Source: Pelecanus crispus
Lineage: Eukaryota; Chordata; Aves; Pelecaniformes; Pelecanidae
Assembly (NCBI RefSeq): GCF_030463565.1
Contig: NC_134643.1
Location: forward strand, 122,119,809 to 122,183,808
Direction of reading: 5' to 3'
DNA length: 64,000 bases
Shown: one piece after another, positions 1-10,560 of the stretch
Numbering within the stretch: the first letter of the stretch is position 1
Layout of the letters: each line of letters begins with the position of its first letter
Made by a program: the position numbers and the translations under genes
The notes under the pieces: generated by a model
Database searches by the model: none
What the model saw: the letters and a program-made list of their open reading frames with translations, nothing else
Told to the model about the DNA's origin: nothing

Positions 1-696
1 GATTTTTACTATCACGCATGCTATCATAGCAATGAAAATGTACTGAACTGAAAAGTGAACATTCATAAAGAGAATTATTTGTTGCCAGTGAAATCCCTTG
101 TTAAAATCATGCAAAGGGCTGTGGTACAAATACAGAATAGTCTTTACTATCGCTGTAAGAAGCAAAAAGCCTTCAGATTCTGTTGTAAGTAACTTCTTTC
201 CAATATTTCCAGAACTGTGGACCAAGTTCTTAAAAGATCCATTATGCCATTCAAAGAGGTCATAGTCCTCCCAGGCAAGAGTTACTGCTTCCACCAACCT
301 CCTGGAAAGATTCTTACTGTACTTCGTGCACTTTTCAAAGCGTGCTAGGCTAGCATACGTGATCTTTGTTAAACCATGTGATTTTGCTGGAAATGCCTGG
401 AAAGCAACGAGCGGAACATCTTCCCAGTAGATTTGAAAGGACAGTGAAGTCTGGCAGAATCCCAGGGAAGGCACCTGATGACAGAAGGACAGGTTACATC
501 CTCCTCTACCAGCACGGCTGCCCTTGGCATCCACCGTAGTTGTTGCTTCCCTGCAGCTTCTTAAGTGCTTTAAGACGCTGTTTAATGGGAAGGTGTGGTC
601 CGGAAGATGACACTTAGTCAAAACAGTAATAAAGACAGGAAGGTAAAATTGCTGTTTGCCTTTGCATCCTAGTCCCTTTGCACTGGTCCCTTCAAA
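1..696 (-). CDS. Unidentified partial open frame, possible exon or retrocopy
   Basis: I read 232 consecutive sense codons on the minus strand, from just after a TGA (697-699) to the window edge, where the frame is still open. I do not recognise the product. The upstream two thirds (about 150-690) has balanced codon use, Cys and Trp residues and visibly higher GC than its surroundings, which looks like coding DNA. The last 50 codons are AT-rich and hydrophobic, and may be intron read-through after a possible donor (GTAAAG) near 145. Three in-frame TGA codons lie at 697-699, 703-705 and 724-726. A possible acceptor, TCTGAAG, lies near 700, but the TGA at 697-699 follows it in this frame. The segment lies inside a SYNJ1 intron on the SYNJ1 strand. 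It does not resemble the SYNJ1 Sac domain, CR1 or an obvious retroviral product. It could be a nested gene, a retrocopy, or an exon brought in by rearrangement. Confidence 0.35.
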
Positions 697-3600
697 TCAG
701 CTTCAGATGAAGGTAACATTACATCAAAATACATTAAAAAAACCTGTTTCTACCACAGCCTGTATTTGACCTTTCCTCTCTAACATAAAGACACTCTTTC
801 CAGAGGATAAATTACTGCTTGAAGAATTTTAATTCTTCTTCTTCTTGTACCTTTATATATGTATATAAAACAGGAAAATATTTATATCGAGCTTATTTTA
901 TAGAATCCCATCATGAAAACCAGAATGTAGTAATTTATTTTGAAATATTCTCCTTCCCTAGTTAAGAAGATGTCGTTCCACTCAAAACTCCGTATAAACA
1001 TTATTGGTGGGGAGAATCGCACAGCAGCAGTTTATCACTGGTGGCAGCAAACACCGAAGAAAAAAACCCTCTGGTTGTGAGCATACAGAATGTTACCCTC
1101 CTTGATAATTGCGTACATATAGCAGGTGCTCATCAAATTGATCTGTTGGAATGTTTCTTTCCTGGGTGTCTAAGTTTCCTCAAGCACCATATCAACTTAA
1201 AGTCTTGCAAAATTATTATATCCCATCTGCTACTGTGGATAGATAATAGCATATCTGCTTTTCCCTGCTCCCCCCCGCCCCGCCTCAAGAAAGCAGTGTG
1301 GAAGAATTTTCTTTTTAAAAAGAAGTGGAATGTGAATGGGTGATAGAGTAGCATTGCTAAACATGACTATGAATACCAGGATGCCTGCCGCACACAGGTT
1401 ATTACAGCTCTTACTTTATCTAGCTCTACAGAAAGCTCAGGGTGGGCACAGTGCCTCTTCCTGTTCACACCTGCTCTCTTCTCAGCTTTACCATAAGACT
1501 GAAGTCAAAGGCTGTGCACAAAGCTCCTGCTCTCTCCACTCAGGGTTCAGTATTTTCCCAGACGACAGAACATTCTCCTTTACTCATCGCAGGCGACAGG
1601 AGTAAAGACAGCTTCCCACCCGTTTCATTATGACTCACCAGAGAGGAACAGGGAGAGAGAACACGCTCCTGCTCAGTCAATGAAATCTTTACAGGTAAGA
1701 TATCTCATTAAAGAGTCTTATTTCAAAGAATAAATATACTGTCTATTTTATACGTCAAAAAAGGGAAAAATAGATCTATGGCATCCTCCCTCTAAATTCT
1801 AAACAAATCAACAGTGAAGCTGCTGACTTTTAAAACTAAGCGCTCTTAAAAGGCCTTGAAAAGCAAGTTGGGAGGATCCCCTCAGACTTCAATATCTTAG
1901 GCTAACCCAATACTAGGGGTGAGTCGATAAAAGAGATATTAAATATATAAAGGCAAGCGAAGTATTTCTCAGATGCTTTGGTGTCAGTAACGTTAGCTAA
2001 TCCATGTTACAAGCAGTACATAGAACACTTGCACCAGAAGCGTGCCTGGGGCTGCTTCCACGTTAAGACTGAACGATTATGCAACAACCACCTCTGTGAA
2101 CTATCCCTTCAACCCTCTTCCTTTCTTCCATCTTGTTTTGTTGAATAACAGATTCAGCGCACATACAACATGCACTGAAAATCACACAGCATATGAGTTG
2201 GATAGCATTTCACGCAGAGGCCTAACTAAACCCTCTGAATCATCCTGCAATGCTTCACTGAATGTAAAGGGGATGAAGGTTAATACCGTTATCCTTCCCT
2301 CAGCAAAACGACAGATGTACTTCCTTTAACATGACATTTAAAGGATCAGTAAGCTTTCATTCCTTTCTCTTAGCCTCTTTCAAATCCAAATTTCTATACA
2401 CGGATACTCCAGAAGATACAGTTCACTAAGGCTCTCAGAGCTGAACCACATGAATCACTTTTAATAGTAAAGTGTATTTCACTAGGTTGTGCCTATATTA
2501 TACATTCTACATACAGGTAAGAACTATGATCGGGTATAAGGCTGAACACCTTATTTTATCTTCAGTGTTTATTAAAAATCTTTTGAAAAGTGTCTAACAG
2601 TTTGAGATCAGTATTGTCAATTTTTGTAGAGTCTAAAAAGTATTAGCGCCATCAGCAAAAAATATGAGTTTTTAACAGTTTAAAGCAACGCTGTTCTGGA
2701 TTTAAATTGATATACACTTGGATCTGACCGGTTTTCTATCTATTCACACAGATTTTACAAACATCTGGGAAATCTTCCCCAAGGGCCAGTCGTTCATTAA
2801 CTTCTGCTTTTAGATTTGTACCAATATCCAGAAGTTTGTAGGGCTACAGACTAGAATCTTCTGGCTGGTTTCTGTGGCATGACTAGAGAGATGGAGAAGT
2901 AGTACTTTACAAGTCTTCCCCAAGCACTAATAATTGCACTCCTTTAAACATGTATTAAAAGGAATAGATACCAGAAGTGAACAGCAAGCAGAAAAAGAGA
3001 AAAAAAAAATCCTGAGCTAGAGAACTCGAGCGCTTTTTCTGGTGTCAGTTCAAGGGTATGATTGTGATCTTTCACCCATAAACAAAAGAATCATGTTTCA
3101 GTACCTAAAGAGTTTAGGTACAAAAAGGGAATTAAAGCAAAAGGCCACAGCTAAACATGTATTGGAAAAATATACCCATTTACCAGACAGAAAAAGAATA
3201 AGCAGTTTACTGGTTAAGGTTACTGAAAACAATATTCAGAGTAACTACTTGTAGCTAAGTATGAATGTTTACTATGGTGTAACCTACCAATTAGAATACC
3301 AAGGCCAAACCTTTACAGATTAATAACATGCTATTACCAAGTACAGACCCCAAGAGAGAGAGGCTTTCAAACTTCCTTTGGGTTCCAATTCCTCTGTTTG
3401 GTAACAATGTGAGGCATAGAAGAGGGCAAGAACTTTGATACAGTTTTTAATTTTTAGAGAAGAAAGCTTATCCAGGTGCCTGCAGTATATCACAGCACAA
3501 AAACCAGCTTACTGTCCTTTCTGAGCATAACTTTCAGGAATAAATTATTTTTAATGCATTGCTCCTTAAGTGGCTTAAGCATGTTCAGTAATTACTAAAT

Positions 3601-5264
3601 ACATGCTGAAATAAAGTTTTCCACAAATCTTCAAAGCTTTTTTCCACCTGTTTTATGGAATTCACTAAACCTGTTCACTAGCTTTATGACTGGACACTTC
3701 CTCCCAACCCAATCCACACTACACAATGCCTTTAAAATACTGCTGGCAAAGTCAATGAGATTACTTAAATACATAGTAAGAAGAAACTGTATCAGAAAAA
3801 AAAAAACCAAACCCAATTCTCAAAAAATAGGAGAAAAGCACTCATTGTTTTTCACCTGGATCATCATACAATTGCAGCTATAACGTCAATCATGCTGGTA
3901 TGTCCTATTGCTAGGCCACTAAGAGTTAACGGCAGCTTGTTCTAATCACACATTAGAGATGCAGATTAAGCTGTATGCTAGAAAGCACTTATTCATACAG
4001 CCTGTCCAGTACAGATGACTCTATAGCCCAACTTCTAAGTACCTTACACAGGACACAGGGACAGTCAGGTGCCTCAGAAAGAGACCGTGCCACTGCCAAG
4101 GAGCACACTCACATACAGGAGAGCCAACTGCAAATACTGAAGAAAGGAAATGTATCTCAAGTTCCATGCTTCTTTGGAAATCACATTTCTAACTCTGCGT
4201 CTTGTTAGAGAACACACTCCTCATTCAGCCTACTCCACAGTCTCAAAGCCAGAGCATCCTCCAGAAAGGTAGGGTTTTGAGTCCACTCAGACTTCAGGCA
4301 GTGAATCAAATCTCCCATTTTCTGATTGGGTGCTCAGACTAGCTAGGCTAGAAAACCACAAACAGGCATCAGAATGAATTAATCAAAAAGTTATTGACTA
4401 AAAAGAAAAAACAAACCAAAAAACCCCACCTTCCATGGTATGAAAGCTTTCTATAAGAGAGTCAAAAACAAGTTCAGAAACCCTGTGCAACCAATGCTTA
4501 GTCCTTCTGAAAAATACAAACCAACTACATTTTCAAACCCTATCTATAGGCTTCACTGATCTCTTCTGCACTTCTCATTTTAGTATACTCCTTTAACTAT
4601 GAATTAAAAAAAATGGGGGTGGGGAGGGTGGGGGTGGGGAGGGTGTCAAAAAGAATTTAAGGGAAATATTTAATGCATTTATCACTGAAAACATGTAAAA
4701 ATAACTTTGCAATGCAAGACACCTTGCTCCAAATATTACTCATTTTATTACAAGACAAATCAATACAGAGTCTCAAGATAGGTTAAAAATACAGGGACAA
4801 AATAAAGTTAAAAATCAAAAAGTCATCAAAAATCGTGATACAAAATGAGATAAAAACCAAATTAAGATGATATACCATTTAAGAATATAGAATTTTTTTA
4901 TTATGAATTACAACATAGAGAATTAGCTTTTCAATGAATTATCACATATTCAAAAGGAGAGGGTTGTTCAGAACCAAAGAAATAAGCAGATGTTGTTGTT
5001 GGAAGCTATTAGAAGAAGAAAATTTAGTATACATGAAAATATACATGCATGATGAAATGTAATTAAATGTGTAAAATTCTCTCTCAACAGATAAAGATAT
5101 GCAAATGTCTTTTTTTTCCCCCTTTCTCATTTAAATCAGAAGCCTCTCCATGAGCAAATAAGAAAACAGAATAGTTGCTTCTTTATATTCCATAAATAAA
5201 CAGCTTACACAATGCCAAGTCTGCCAACTTTTTACATGGTAGTTATCAAAACATATTGACTTAC
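697..5264 (-). other. SYNJ1: SYNJ1 intron sequence
   Basis: This AT-rich stretch lies downstream of the first recognised SYNJ1 coding exon. I found no further SYNJ1 exon here: the expected continuation of the Sac N-terminus is absent, so it must lie beyond the left edge. Only short chance frames are present. The one notable structure is a G-rich tract at 4615-4643. Confidence 0.6.
4615..4643 (+). repeat. G-quadruplex-type G-run repeat
   Basis: Six runs of three to five G (4615-4619, 4621-4624, 4626-4628, 4630-4634, 4636-4639, 4641-4643) are separated by single T or A bases. The pattern is a near-perfect two-fold repeat of a 15-base unit. This satisfies the usual G-quadruplex motif with one-base loops. 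It lies in a SYNJ1 intron, on the non-transcribed-sense (plus) strand. Confidence 0.8.
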
Positions 5265-5388
5265 AGAGGACAGCCACAGCTCCGGATTCAAACATGAGAC
5301 ATTCTTCTCTGTTTCTGGTTTCCACTATCACACTGAATGGAAGTGGATCCAGCTTGTGATAGACACGGTATCCTTTACTGAAAGCCAT
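5265..5388 (-). CDS. SYNJ1: Synaptojanin-1, first recognised coding exon (partial gene)
   Basis: SYNJ1 is the presynaptic phosphoinositide phosphatase (Sac1-like domain plus 5-phosphatase domain) that removes PI(4,5)P2 during clathrin uncoating and synaptic-vesicle recycling. This exon encodes residues 1-41 of the usual reading, starting [14 protein letters not shown] and containing the [15 protein letters not shown] stretch characteristic of the synaptojanin N-terminus. The ATG at 5386-5388 has a good context (A at -3, G at +4). The exon ends with a strong donor, T|GTAAGT (5259-5264), in phase 1. The frame stays open upstream to at least 5421, and two AG acceptors precede the ATG: TCTGAG| 12 nt upstream and GGACAG| 26 nt upstream. 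An N-terminally extended isoform spliced from exon 1 is therefore possible. The remaining exons lie beyond position 1. Confidence 0.93.
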
Positions 5389-6239
5389 TTTGCCTTTCTC
5401 AGAGGCAGTCCTGTCCAACACAAGATGATGTTAGTGAAACCTTCTTGTGCTTCCAGATATCTTCTGCAAAGCAAGTCTGACTTGCATCCTTTCCTAGGGA
5501 TTTTACATGTTTAACAAAAACAAACAACAAAAAAAGACCTGCTCGCTCTTTCTACCTCATGAGACTTATCTCATGCTCCAAAACAAATATAGGGACTAGC
5601 TAAAGACAATGTAACGATGTTTTAAAAACACAATTACACAGAGAAACATCTTTCAAACTAAAGGATTTATTTAAAAGCTTCTCAGAGACGACAACAATTT
5701 CTTTCACAATACTTAATAAATAGGATTTCTTTGCGGGGGGGGGAGAATGAAAACAAGATTCTCTAGCCACCACAAATACGTAAGAGTGGCAACTATCTTA
5801 ATCATATCTTAATCATAAACTAATGCCAAATGCAGAGGACCAGAAGCCTGGGCAGGCTTCAGTTTTTAGATCTATTTTACTGATTCTGACCTTGCACAAA
5901 AGGACAGTATATTCCAAACACTAAAGCTGTTAATACGTTTTAAAGGATCATACAAAAACGTTAACCTATTTCGTTTTTCTTTTTTTAAATGAAAGCAGGT
6001 TTTTGTTTGGATTTAAACCCTCCCCTGCAGTGGCTGACGACTGAAACATTGCAGTACTGTACTAGCGACACTGCCTGTAAGCCACAGAGGTAAGATCTTC
6101 CTTTGAAACAATAAAAAAAGAAAAAACCCAAACAATAAGAAACTATAAACAAGCGCGAGAGTAGCCAAATTGTAAGGGCTCAAGCTCAGGAAACATACAG
6201 CGAGGGAAGATTCTCCCGAAAGCCAGGAGCAGGGTTTCT
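5389..6239 (-). other. SYNJ1: SYNJ1 5' intron
   Basis: This interval separates the coding exon from the CpG-island first exon. It has AT-rich intron character and a short G run near 5735-5744. No coding sequence is recognised. Confidence 0.5.
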
Positions 6240-7044
6240 GCCCTCTCCCTTCCCTTCAGCTCGGTGCCCGTAACCTCTGGGGCGGTCACGGACTTTACGC
6301 CGCCGGGACGGAACCTGCCCGGCCCCCCCGCTCCGGCGCAGCCCCTGCGGGCGCAGCACCGCCCGGGGAGCAGCGGCGCCGGTCCGGCCCCCCACCCGAA
6401 GCCAGGCAGGAGGAAAGGAAAGGGGCCACCACACAGCCGCGAGTTTCCCGCCGCCCGGCCGAGGGGCAGCCCCGCAGCCGGCACCGGGCCAGCACATCCC
6501 CACCCCGCTGCCGCCCAGGGCAGGGGCGGCGGGCCGCCCGCCGCAGCCCGGTGCCGCCGGTACCCACGACGCTGACAGAGCCTCCATCTTGTCTGGCGCC
6601 AGCGGCGCCCCCGCGGCCCGAGCTCCGCAACGGCGACGGGCAGGCCGGCTCCGCCGCACACCGGCAGGCGCCGGGCACCCCCCGGTGCTGCCGCCCCCCT
6701 CCCCAGCCCCCCGGCCGCAGCGGTACCAGCGCCTCCCTCACCGGCCGCGCCAGCTGCCGCCGCCACCGGCCGGCCGCTCCGCTCCGTGCCGCGGGAGCCG
6801 GCGGGACCTCACTTCCGCTCCGGCCCCGCCGTCCCTTCCGCATTGCGCCTCCCGCCACCGGAAGTCGGTAGAGGGCGTGAGGAGACGGCAGCGCCGGCCG
6901 TGGCGGCGGGCGGGGGGCCGGGGGCCGGGGGACGGGCGCGGCCTGAGGCGGGGCGGGGAGGCGGCCGTGAGGCGGTTGCCGGCCGCTCCGCGGGGGAGAC
7001 CTTATCGCTCTCTGCAGCTACCGGCAAGGAGGCTGTAGTGGGGC
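6240..7044 (-). promoter_or_regulatory. SYNJ1: SYNJ1 CpG-island promoter and first exon region
   Basis: A sharp rise in GC and CpG density begins near 6240 and ends where a CR1 element starts near 7045. It contains many GGGCGG/CCGCCC boxes. On the minus strand an ACAAGATGG motif at 6583-6591 (YY1-like, with a good Kozak context) begins a frame at the ATG 6585-6587. Eight codons later comes a possible donor, TGG|GTACCG, in phase 0. This frame could join the TCTGAG| acceptor next to the SYNJ1 coding exon in phase, giving a short N-terminal extension. The exact TSS and first-exon borders cannot be set from sequence. The large frames in this GC-rich stretch on both strands are a composition effect. 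Confidence 0.75.
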
Positions 7045-7332
7045 GGCTGTCGGTCTCTTCTCCCACGTAGTTAGCGATAGGACGAGAGGAAATGGCCTCA
7101 AGCTGCGCCAGGGGAGGTTTAGGTTGGATATTAGGAAAAATTTCTTCACGGAAAGGGTGGTCAAGCACTGGAACAGGCTGCCCAGAGAGGTGGTGGAGTC
7201 ACCATCCCTGGAAGTGTTCAAAAAACGGGTAGACGTGGCACTTTGGGACTTGGTTTAGTGGGAATGGTGGTGCTGAGTTGATGGTTGGAATGATGATCCT
7301 GGAGATCCTTTCCAACCTTCATGATTCCTAGT
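7045..7332 (+). mobile_element. CR1 LINE 3' fragment
   Basis: This is a CR1-type 3' terminal fragment. It contains the typical TGGCCTCAAG, GATATTAGGAAAAATTTCTT, TGGTCAAGCACTGGAACAGG and CTGCCCAGAGAGGTGGTGGA blocks. It ends in the CR1 tail (TTTCCAACCTTCATGATTCC). The 5' end abuts, and slightly invades, the SYNJ1 CpG island. It is truncated, with no intact reverse transcriptase. Confidence 0.9.
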
Positions 7333-7737
7333 TTTTACTTTCATTAAAAATAATCCAGCCACCAAGCCAGGAAACACGAAACTGCTACTCTCCCCTTAAT
7401 TGGTTTAGTGGTGGACTTGGTAATGTTAGGTTAATGTTTGGACTGGATGATCTTAAAGGTCTTTTCCAACCTAAATGGTTCTATGATTCTATGGTTTAGT
7501 AGTCATGGTGGTGTTGGGTTGATGGTTGGACTGGTGATCTTAGAGATCCTTTCCAACCTTCATGATTCCTAGTTTTTACTTGCATTAAAAAATCATCCAG
7601 CCACCAAGCCAGGAAACGTGAAATTAATTATTACTCTATCCTTAATTGGTTTAGTGTGGACTTGGTAGTGTTAGGTTAATGGTTGGACTGGATGATCTTA
7701 AAGGTCTTTTCCAACCTAAACAATTCTATGGGATTCT
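7251..7737 (+). repeat. Tandem duplication of about 241 bp containing CR1 tails
   Basis: Unit 1 (7251-7491) and unit 2 (7492-7737) match almost throughout. Both run from TGGTTTAGT through a CR1 tail, a non-CR1 spacer (CCAGCCACCAAGCCAGGAAA) and a second CR1-like tail ending near TTCCAACCTAAA. The spacer is duplicated with the tails, so this is one segmental tandem duplication and not two separate insertions. Unit 2 carries small differences. Confidence 0.85.
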
Positions 7738-9240
7738 TAGGGATAGGCTCACGAATAGCAGCGCAAACTGAAAAGCCTCACTGTGCAAAATGTGCGATGG
7801 GTGTAGAAGCTGTCAGTGCGGATGCTCGCTGAGTGCCTTGGGTCGGGTGGGAGCACTGAATCACAGCCAAAGCCTGCCTCTTCCTGACGGGCTTCAAAAG
7901 TTTAAGGGACAGACTTTAAGCATTTCTTTGGAAATTTCCATTCAGCCTGTGCAGGCTGTAAGTGGAGGAGGAGTACCACTTCACAGGAGCTTTACTGTAT
8001 GGTGTTGCTGATACACTGCAAGCTGCTGAGGAGGCTACAGAAGGCAGGTTTGAGAGCTACATGATAAAAACCAAGAGAGAAGGGGGCTTTGCTGACTTCA
8101 GATAATGCTGGGGCCAGGAGGGTTGTTTGAGTGGAGAGCTGAAGTAGAAAAAACAAAATCTGAAAAACTGTGGAGAAAATCTCTTCAGTGAGACTATAAT
8201 TTGAACTAAAGGATATGCATAAGGGCAAGTGTGAGAAGTATAGCTACCTCCTGAGACAAGAGCTGGACCATCTTTGATTTTAGATTATAGCATTTCTTCC
8301 CGCTAACTTCTCATCCAAGATCAATTCCCATTGCGAAGGGTAAAAATTAAAAACAGAAAGGCCTTTTTTGTTTCTTATAAACTTTATATTGAAACACAGA
8401 AAGTTATGTTTGCTATTTTCCCTGAATAGCTCTGGTCTATTCTAAAAAAATAGTAGATTGTATACATAATCTTTTGATATTTAAGCATGGTTTTATCCCA
8501 CATACCTACCATAGGCTAAGTACCAGTTGAGTGGAGTACACTAGTGGGAGAGAACACAGAGCAAATATTTGTGATGTAAAATACAGCATAAGTAATCTTT
8601 GTGTATTTTTAGCTGGCCAACTTCCTACACACACTATGACGACCCCAGTGAAAACATTCTATAGATAAATAAAAGTATCATATTTTTAAAGACTATTTAA
8701 AGATAAATTTAATGGGTTTTGAAATTACTAGAATGTGTAATTGCTAACAGCTCATTACAGCTTATGCTATTTCTCACTTGCTCATCGTAGACATTCACGT
8801 GTGATTGAACTGTCTCTAGCATAGCATCAAAAAGAAGCTCATGAAACTTTTTCACTATTGAGAATGTAAAAATAAAAGAATGACAATGTGGCTGCTGTGG
8901 AAGCAGAGCAAGTGTGTCCTGGTTTTATCCATGCATAAAGATCACTAACAGCGACAGCAATTTAAAGGTCATTTTACAAGATACACCCAAGGCTAAAATG
9001 ATACATATTTGTAGCGTAAAACAATTGATGTACAAAGTTTATTTGCATTTTTTTCAGCAGCTAAAATAGATTCGGATGGCATGTGTGGCTGCTTTCTTAT
9101 GAACACGTATATTTTGCCTCAGGGTAATACAATCTTTTTCTGATAGCTAATCGTTATCATGCAGTTGAAAATGGACTACTCCATTATTTGTTTGGTGACT
9201 TTTCAAAACATCAGAGAAGTGCATCACTTGAAAATACCAT
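7738..9240. other. Intergenic, nothing recognised
   Basis: This is unique AT-rich sequence upstream of SYNJ1. Only short chance frames are present, and I saw no clear repeat. Confidence 0.5.
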
Positions 9241-9928
9241 AATAGAATCATCGAATCACAGCATGGTTTGGGTTGGAAGGGACCTTCGGAGATCATCTAG
9301 TCCACCCCCGCTTCCACAGGCAGGGACACCTTCCACTAGACCAGGTTGCTCAAAGCCCCATCCAGCCTGGCCTTGAACACTTCCAGGGATGGGGCATCCA
9401 CAACTTCTCTGGGCAACCTGTTCCTCTGCCTCACCACCCTCATCGTAAATAATATCTTCCTTATGTCCAATCTAAATCTGCCTTCTTTCAGTTTAAAACC
9501 AATCCCCTTTGTCCTCTCGCAACGGGCCCTGCTACAAAATTTATCCTCATCTTTCTTATGGGCCTATAAGAAAGTACTGAAAGGCTGCAATAAGGTCTCC
9601 CCGCAGCCTTCTCTTCTCCAGGCTGAACAACCCCAACTCTCTCCGCCTTTCTTCCTAGGAGAGGTGTTCCAGCCTTCCCAAATGGGAGGCCTGCATTTTT
9701 GTGGCCTTCCTCTGGACCCACTCTAACAGGTCCATGTCTGTCTTGTGCTGGGGACCCCAGAGCTGGATGCAGGACTCCAGGTGGGGTCTCAGAGTGGAGC
9801 AGAGGGGGAGAATCACCTCCCTCGACCTCCTGGCCATGCTTCTTGTTATGCAGCCCCGGATATAACTGGCTTTCTGGGCTGCAAACATGCATTGCCAGCT
9901 CATGTCCAATTTTTCATCCAACAATATC
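9241..9928 (-). mobile_element. CR1 LINE fragment (minus orientation)
   Basis: This is the reverse complement of a CR1 3' end. It begins with the inverted tail (TAGAATCATCGAATCACAGC, then GGTTGGAAGGGACC) and continues through the 3' UTR and the end of the ORF2 region (GGGCAACCTGTTCC, CTTCTCTTCTCCAGGCTGAA, CAGAGCTGGATGCAGGACTC). The frames overlapping it on both strands are remnants or shadows. There are several small indels and no intact ORF. Confidence 0.92.
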
Positions 9929-10235
9929 AGTTTACATCAGCTGAAAATGTAAAAAACGTATTGCTATCCAATAGTGAGAGGTTTGATAAAGCTATTATTA
10001 ACTTCAGAAAATAGTGTTGTTTATAAGTTAATGGAAAATGAGAGTGAATATTTGATTCTAACTAACTGCCAATGTAATATACTGCATTAATATAGCAAAG
10101 CATATTACAAACAAAGTTTAATTTGTTCTTCAATTTTGTGTAATGAAAGGTTTTGGTGATTTTTTTCCCCAGCTGAATTTCAGAATCTCACCAACCTTAA
10201 ATATATGGAAATGTTGAGACCTCTGTAACTGGAGC

Positions 10236-10560
10236 TCAGGGAGCAGGTGGGAGGTAGAGGAGTCAGGAATAAAGAAGTCAAGTTGAGCCTGGGATAAAGG
10301 GGCGGGGGGGGGGGGGGGGGAAGGTGTTGTGTTAATTGTCTTTGTTTCTTGGTATCCAGTTATGTTTTAATTGGCAATAAATTAAATTAATTCCCCAAGT
10401 CAAGTCTGTTTCCCATGATGGTAATTGTCAAGTGATCTCCCCGTCTTTATTGTGACCCGTGAGCTTTTTCATCCTATTTTCGTACCCTGTCCTGTTGAGG
10501 AGGGGAGTGAGAGAGCATCTGGGTGGGCGTCTGGCTGCAGTCCGAGGTCAACCCACCACA
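10236..10560 (+). mobile_element. Avian ERVL-type LTR fragment
   Basis: The segment matches the 3' part of a common avian endogenous-retrovirus LTR. It has a purine-rich GAGCCTGGGATAAAGG start, a poly-G run, AATAAA at 10376-10381 within CAATAAATTAAATTAATT, and the terminal GGTCAACCCACCACA ending in CA at 10560. The 5' border is not clear, so it may be truncated or retain a little internal sequence. I found no target-site duplication. The poly-G tract (10304-10320) is probably an expanded run within the element. Confidence 0.7.

Noticed and set aside
6143-7168. Overlapping 90-207-codon frames on both strands in the SYNJ1 CpG island
   Set aside because: GC-rich shadow frames with no recognisable domain. 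Only the short ATG frame at 6585-6587 has splice logic.
9346-9924. Frames of 89-134 codons around 9.3-9.9 kb
   Set aside because: They are CR1 remnants or their antisense, interrupted by indels.
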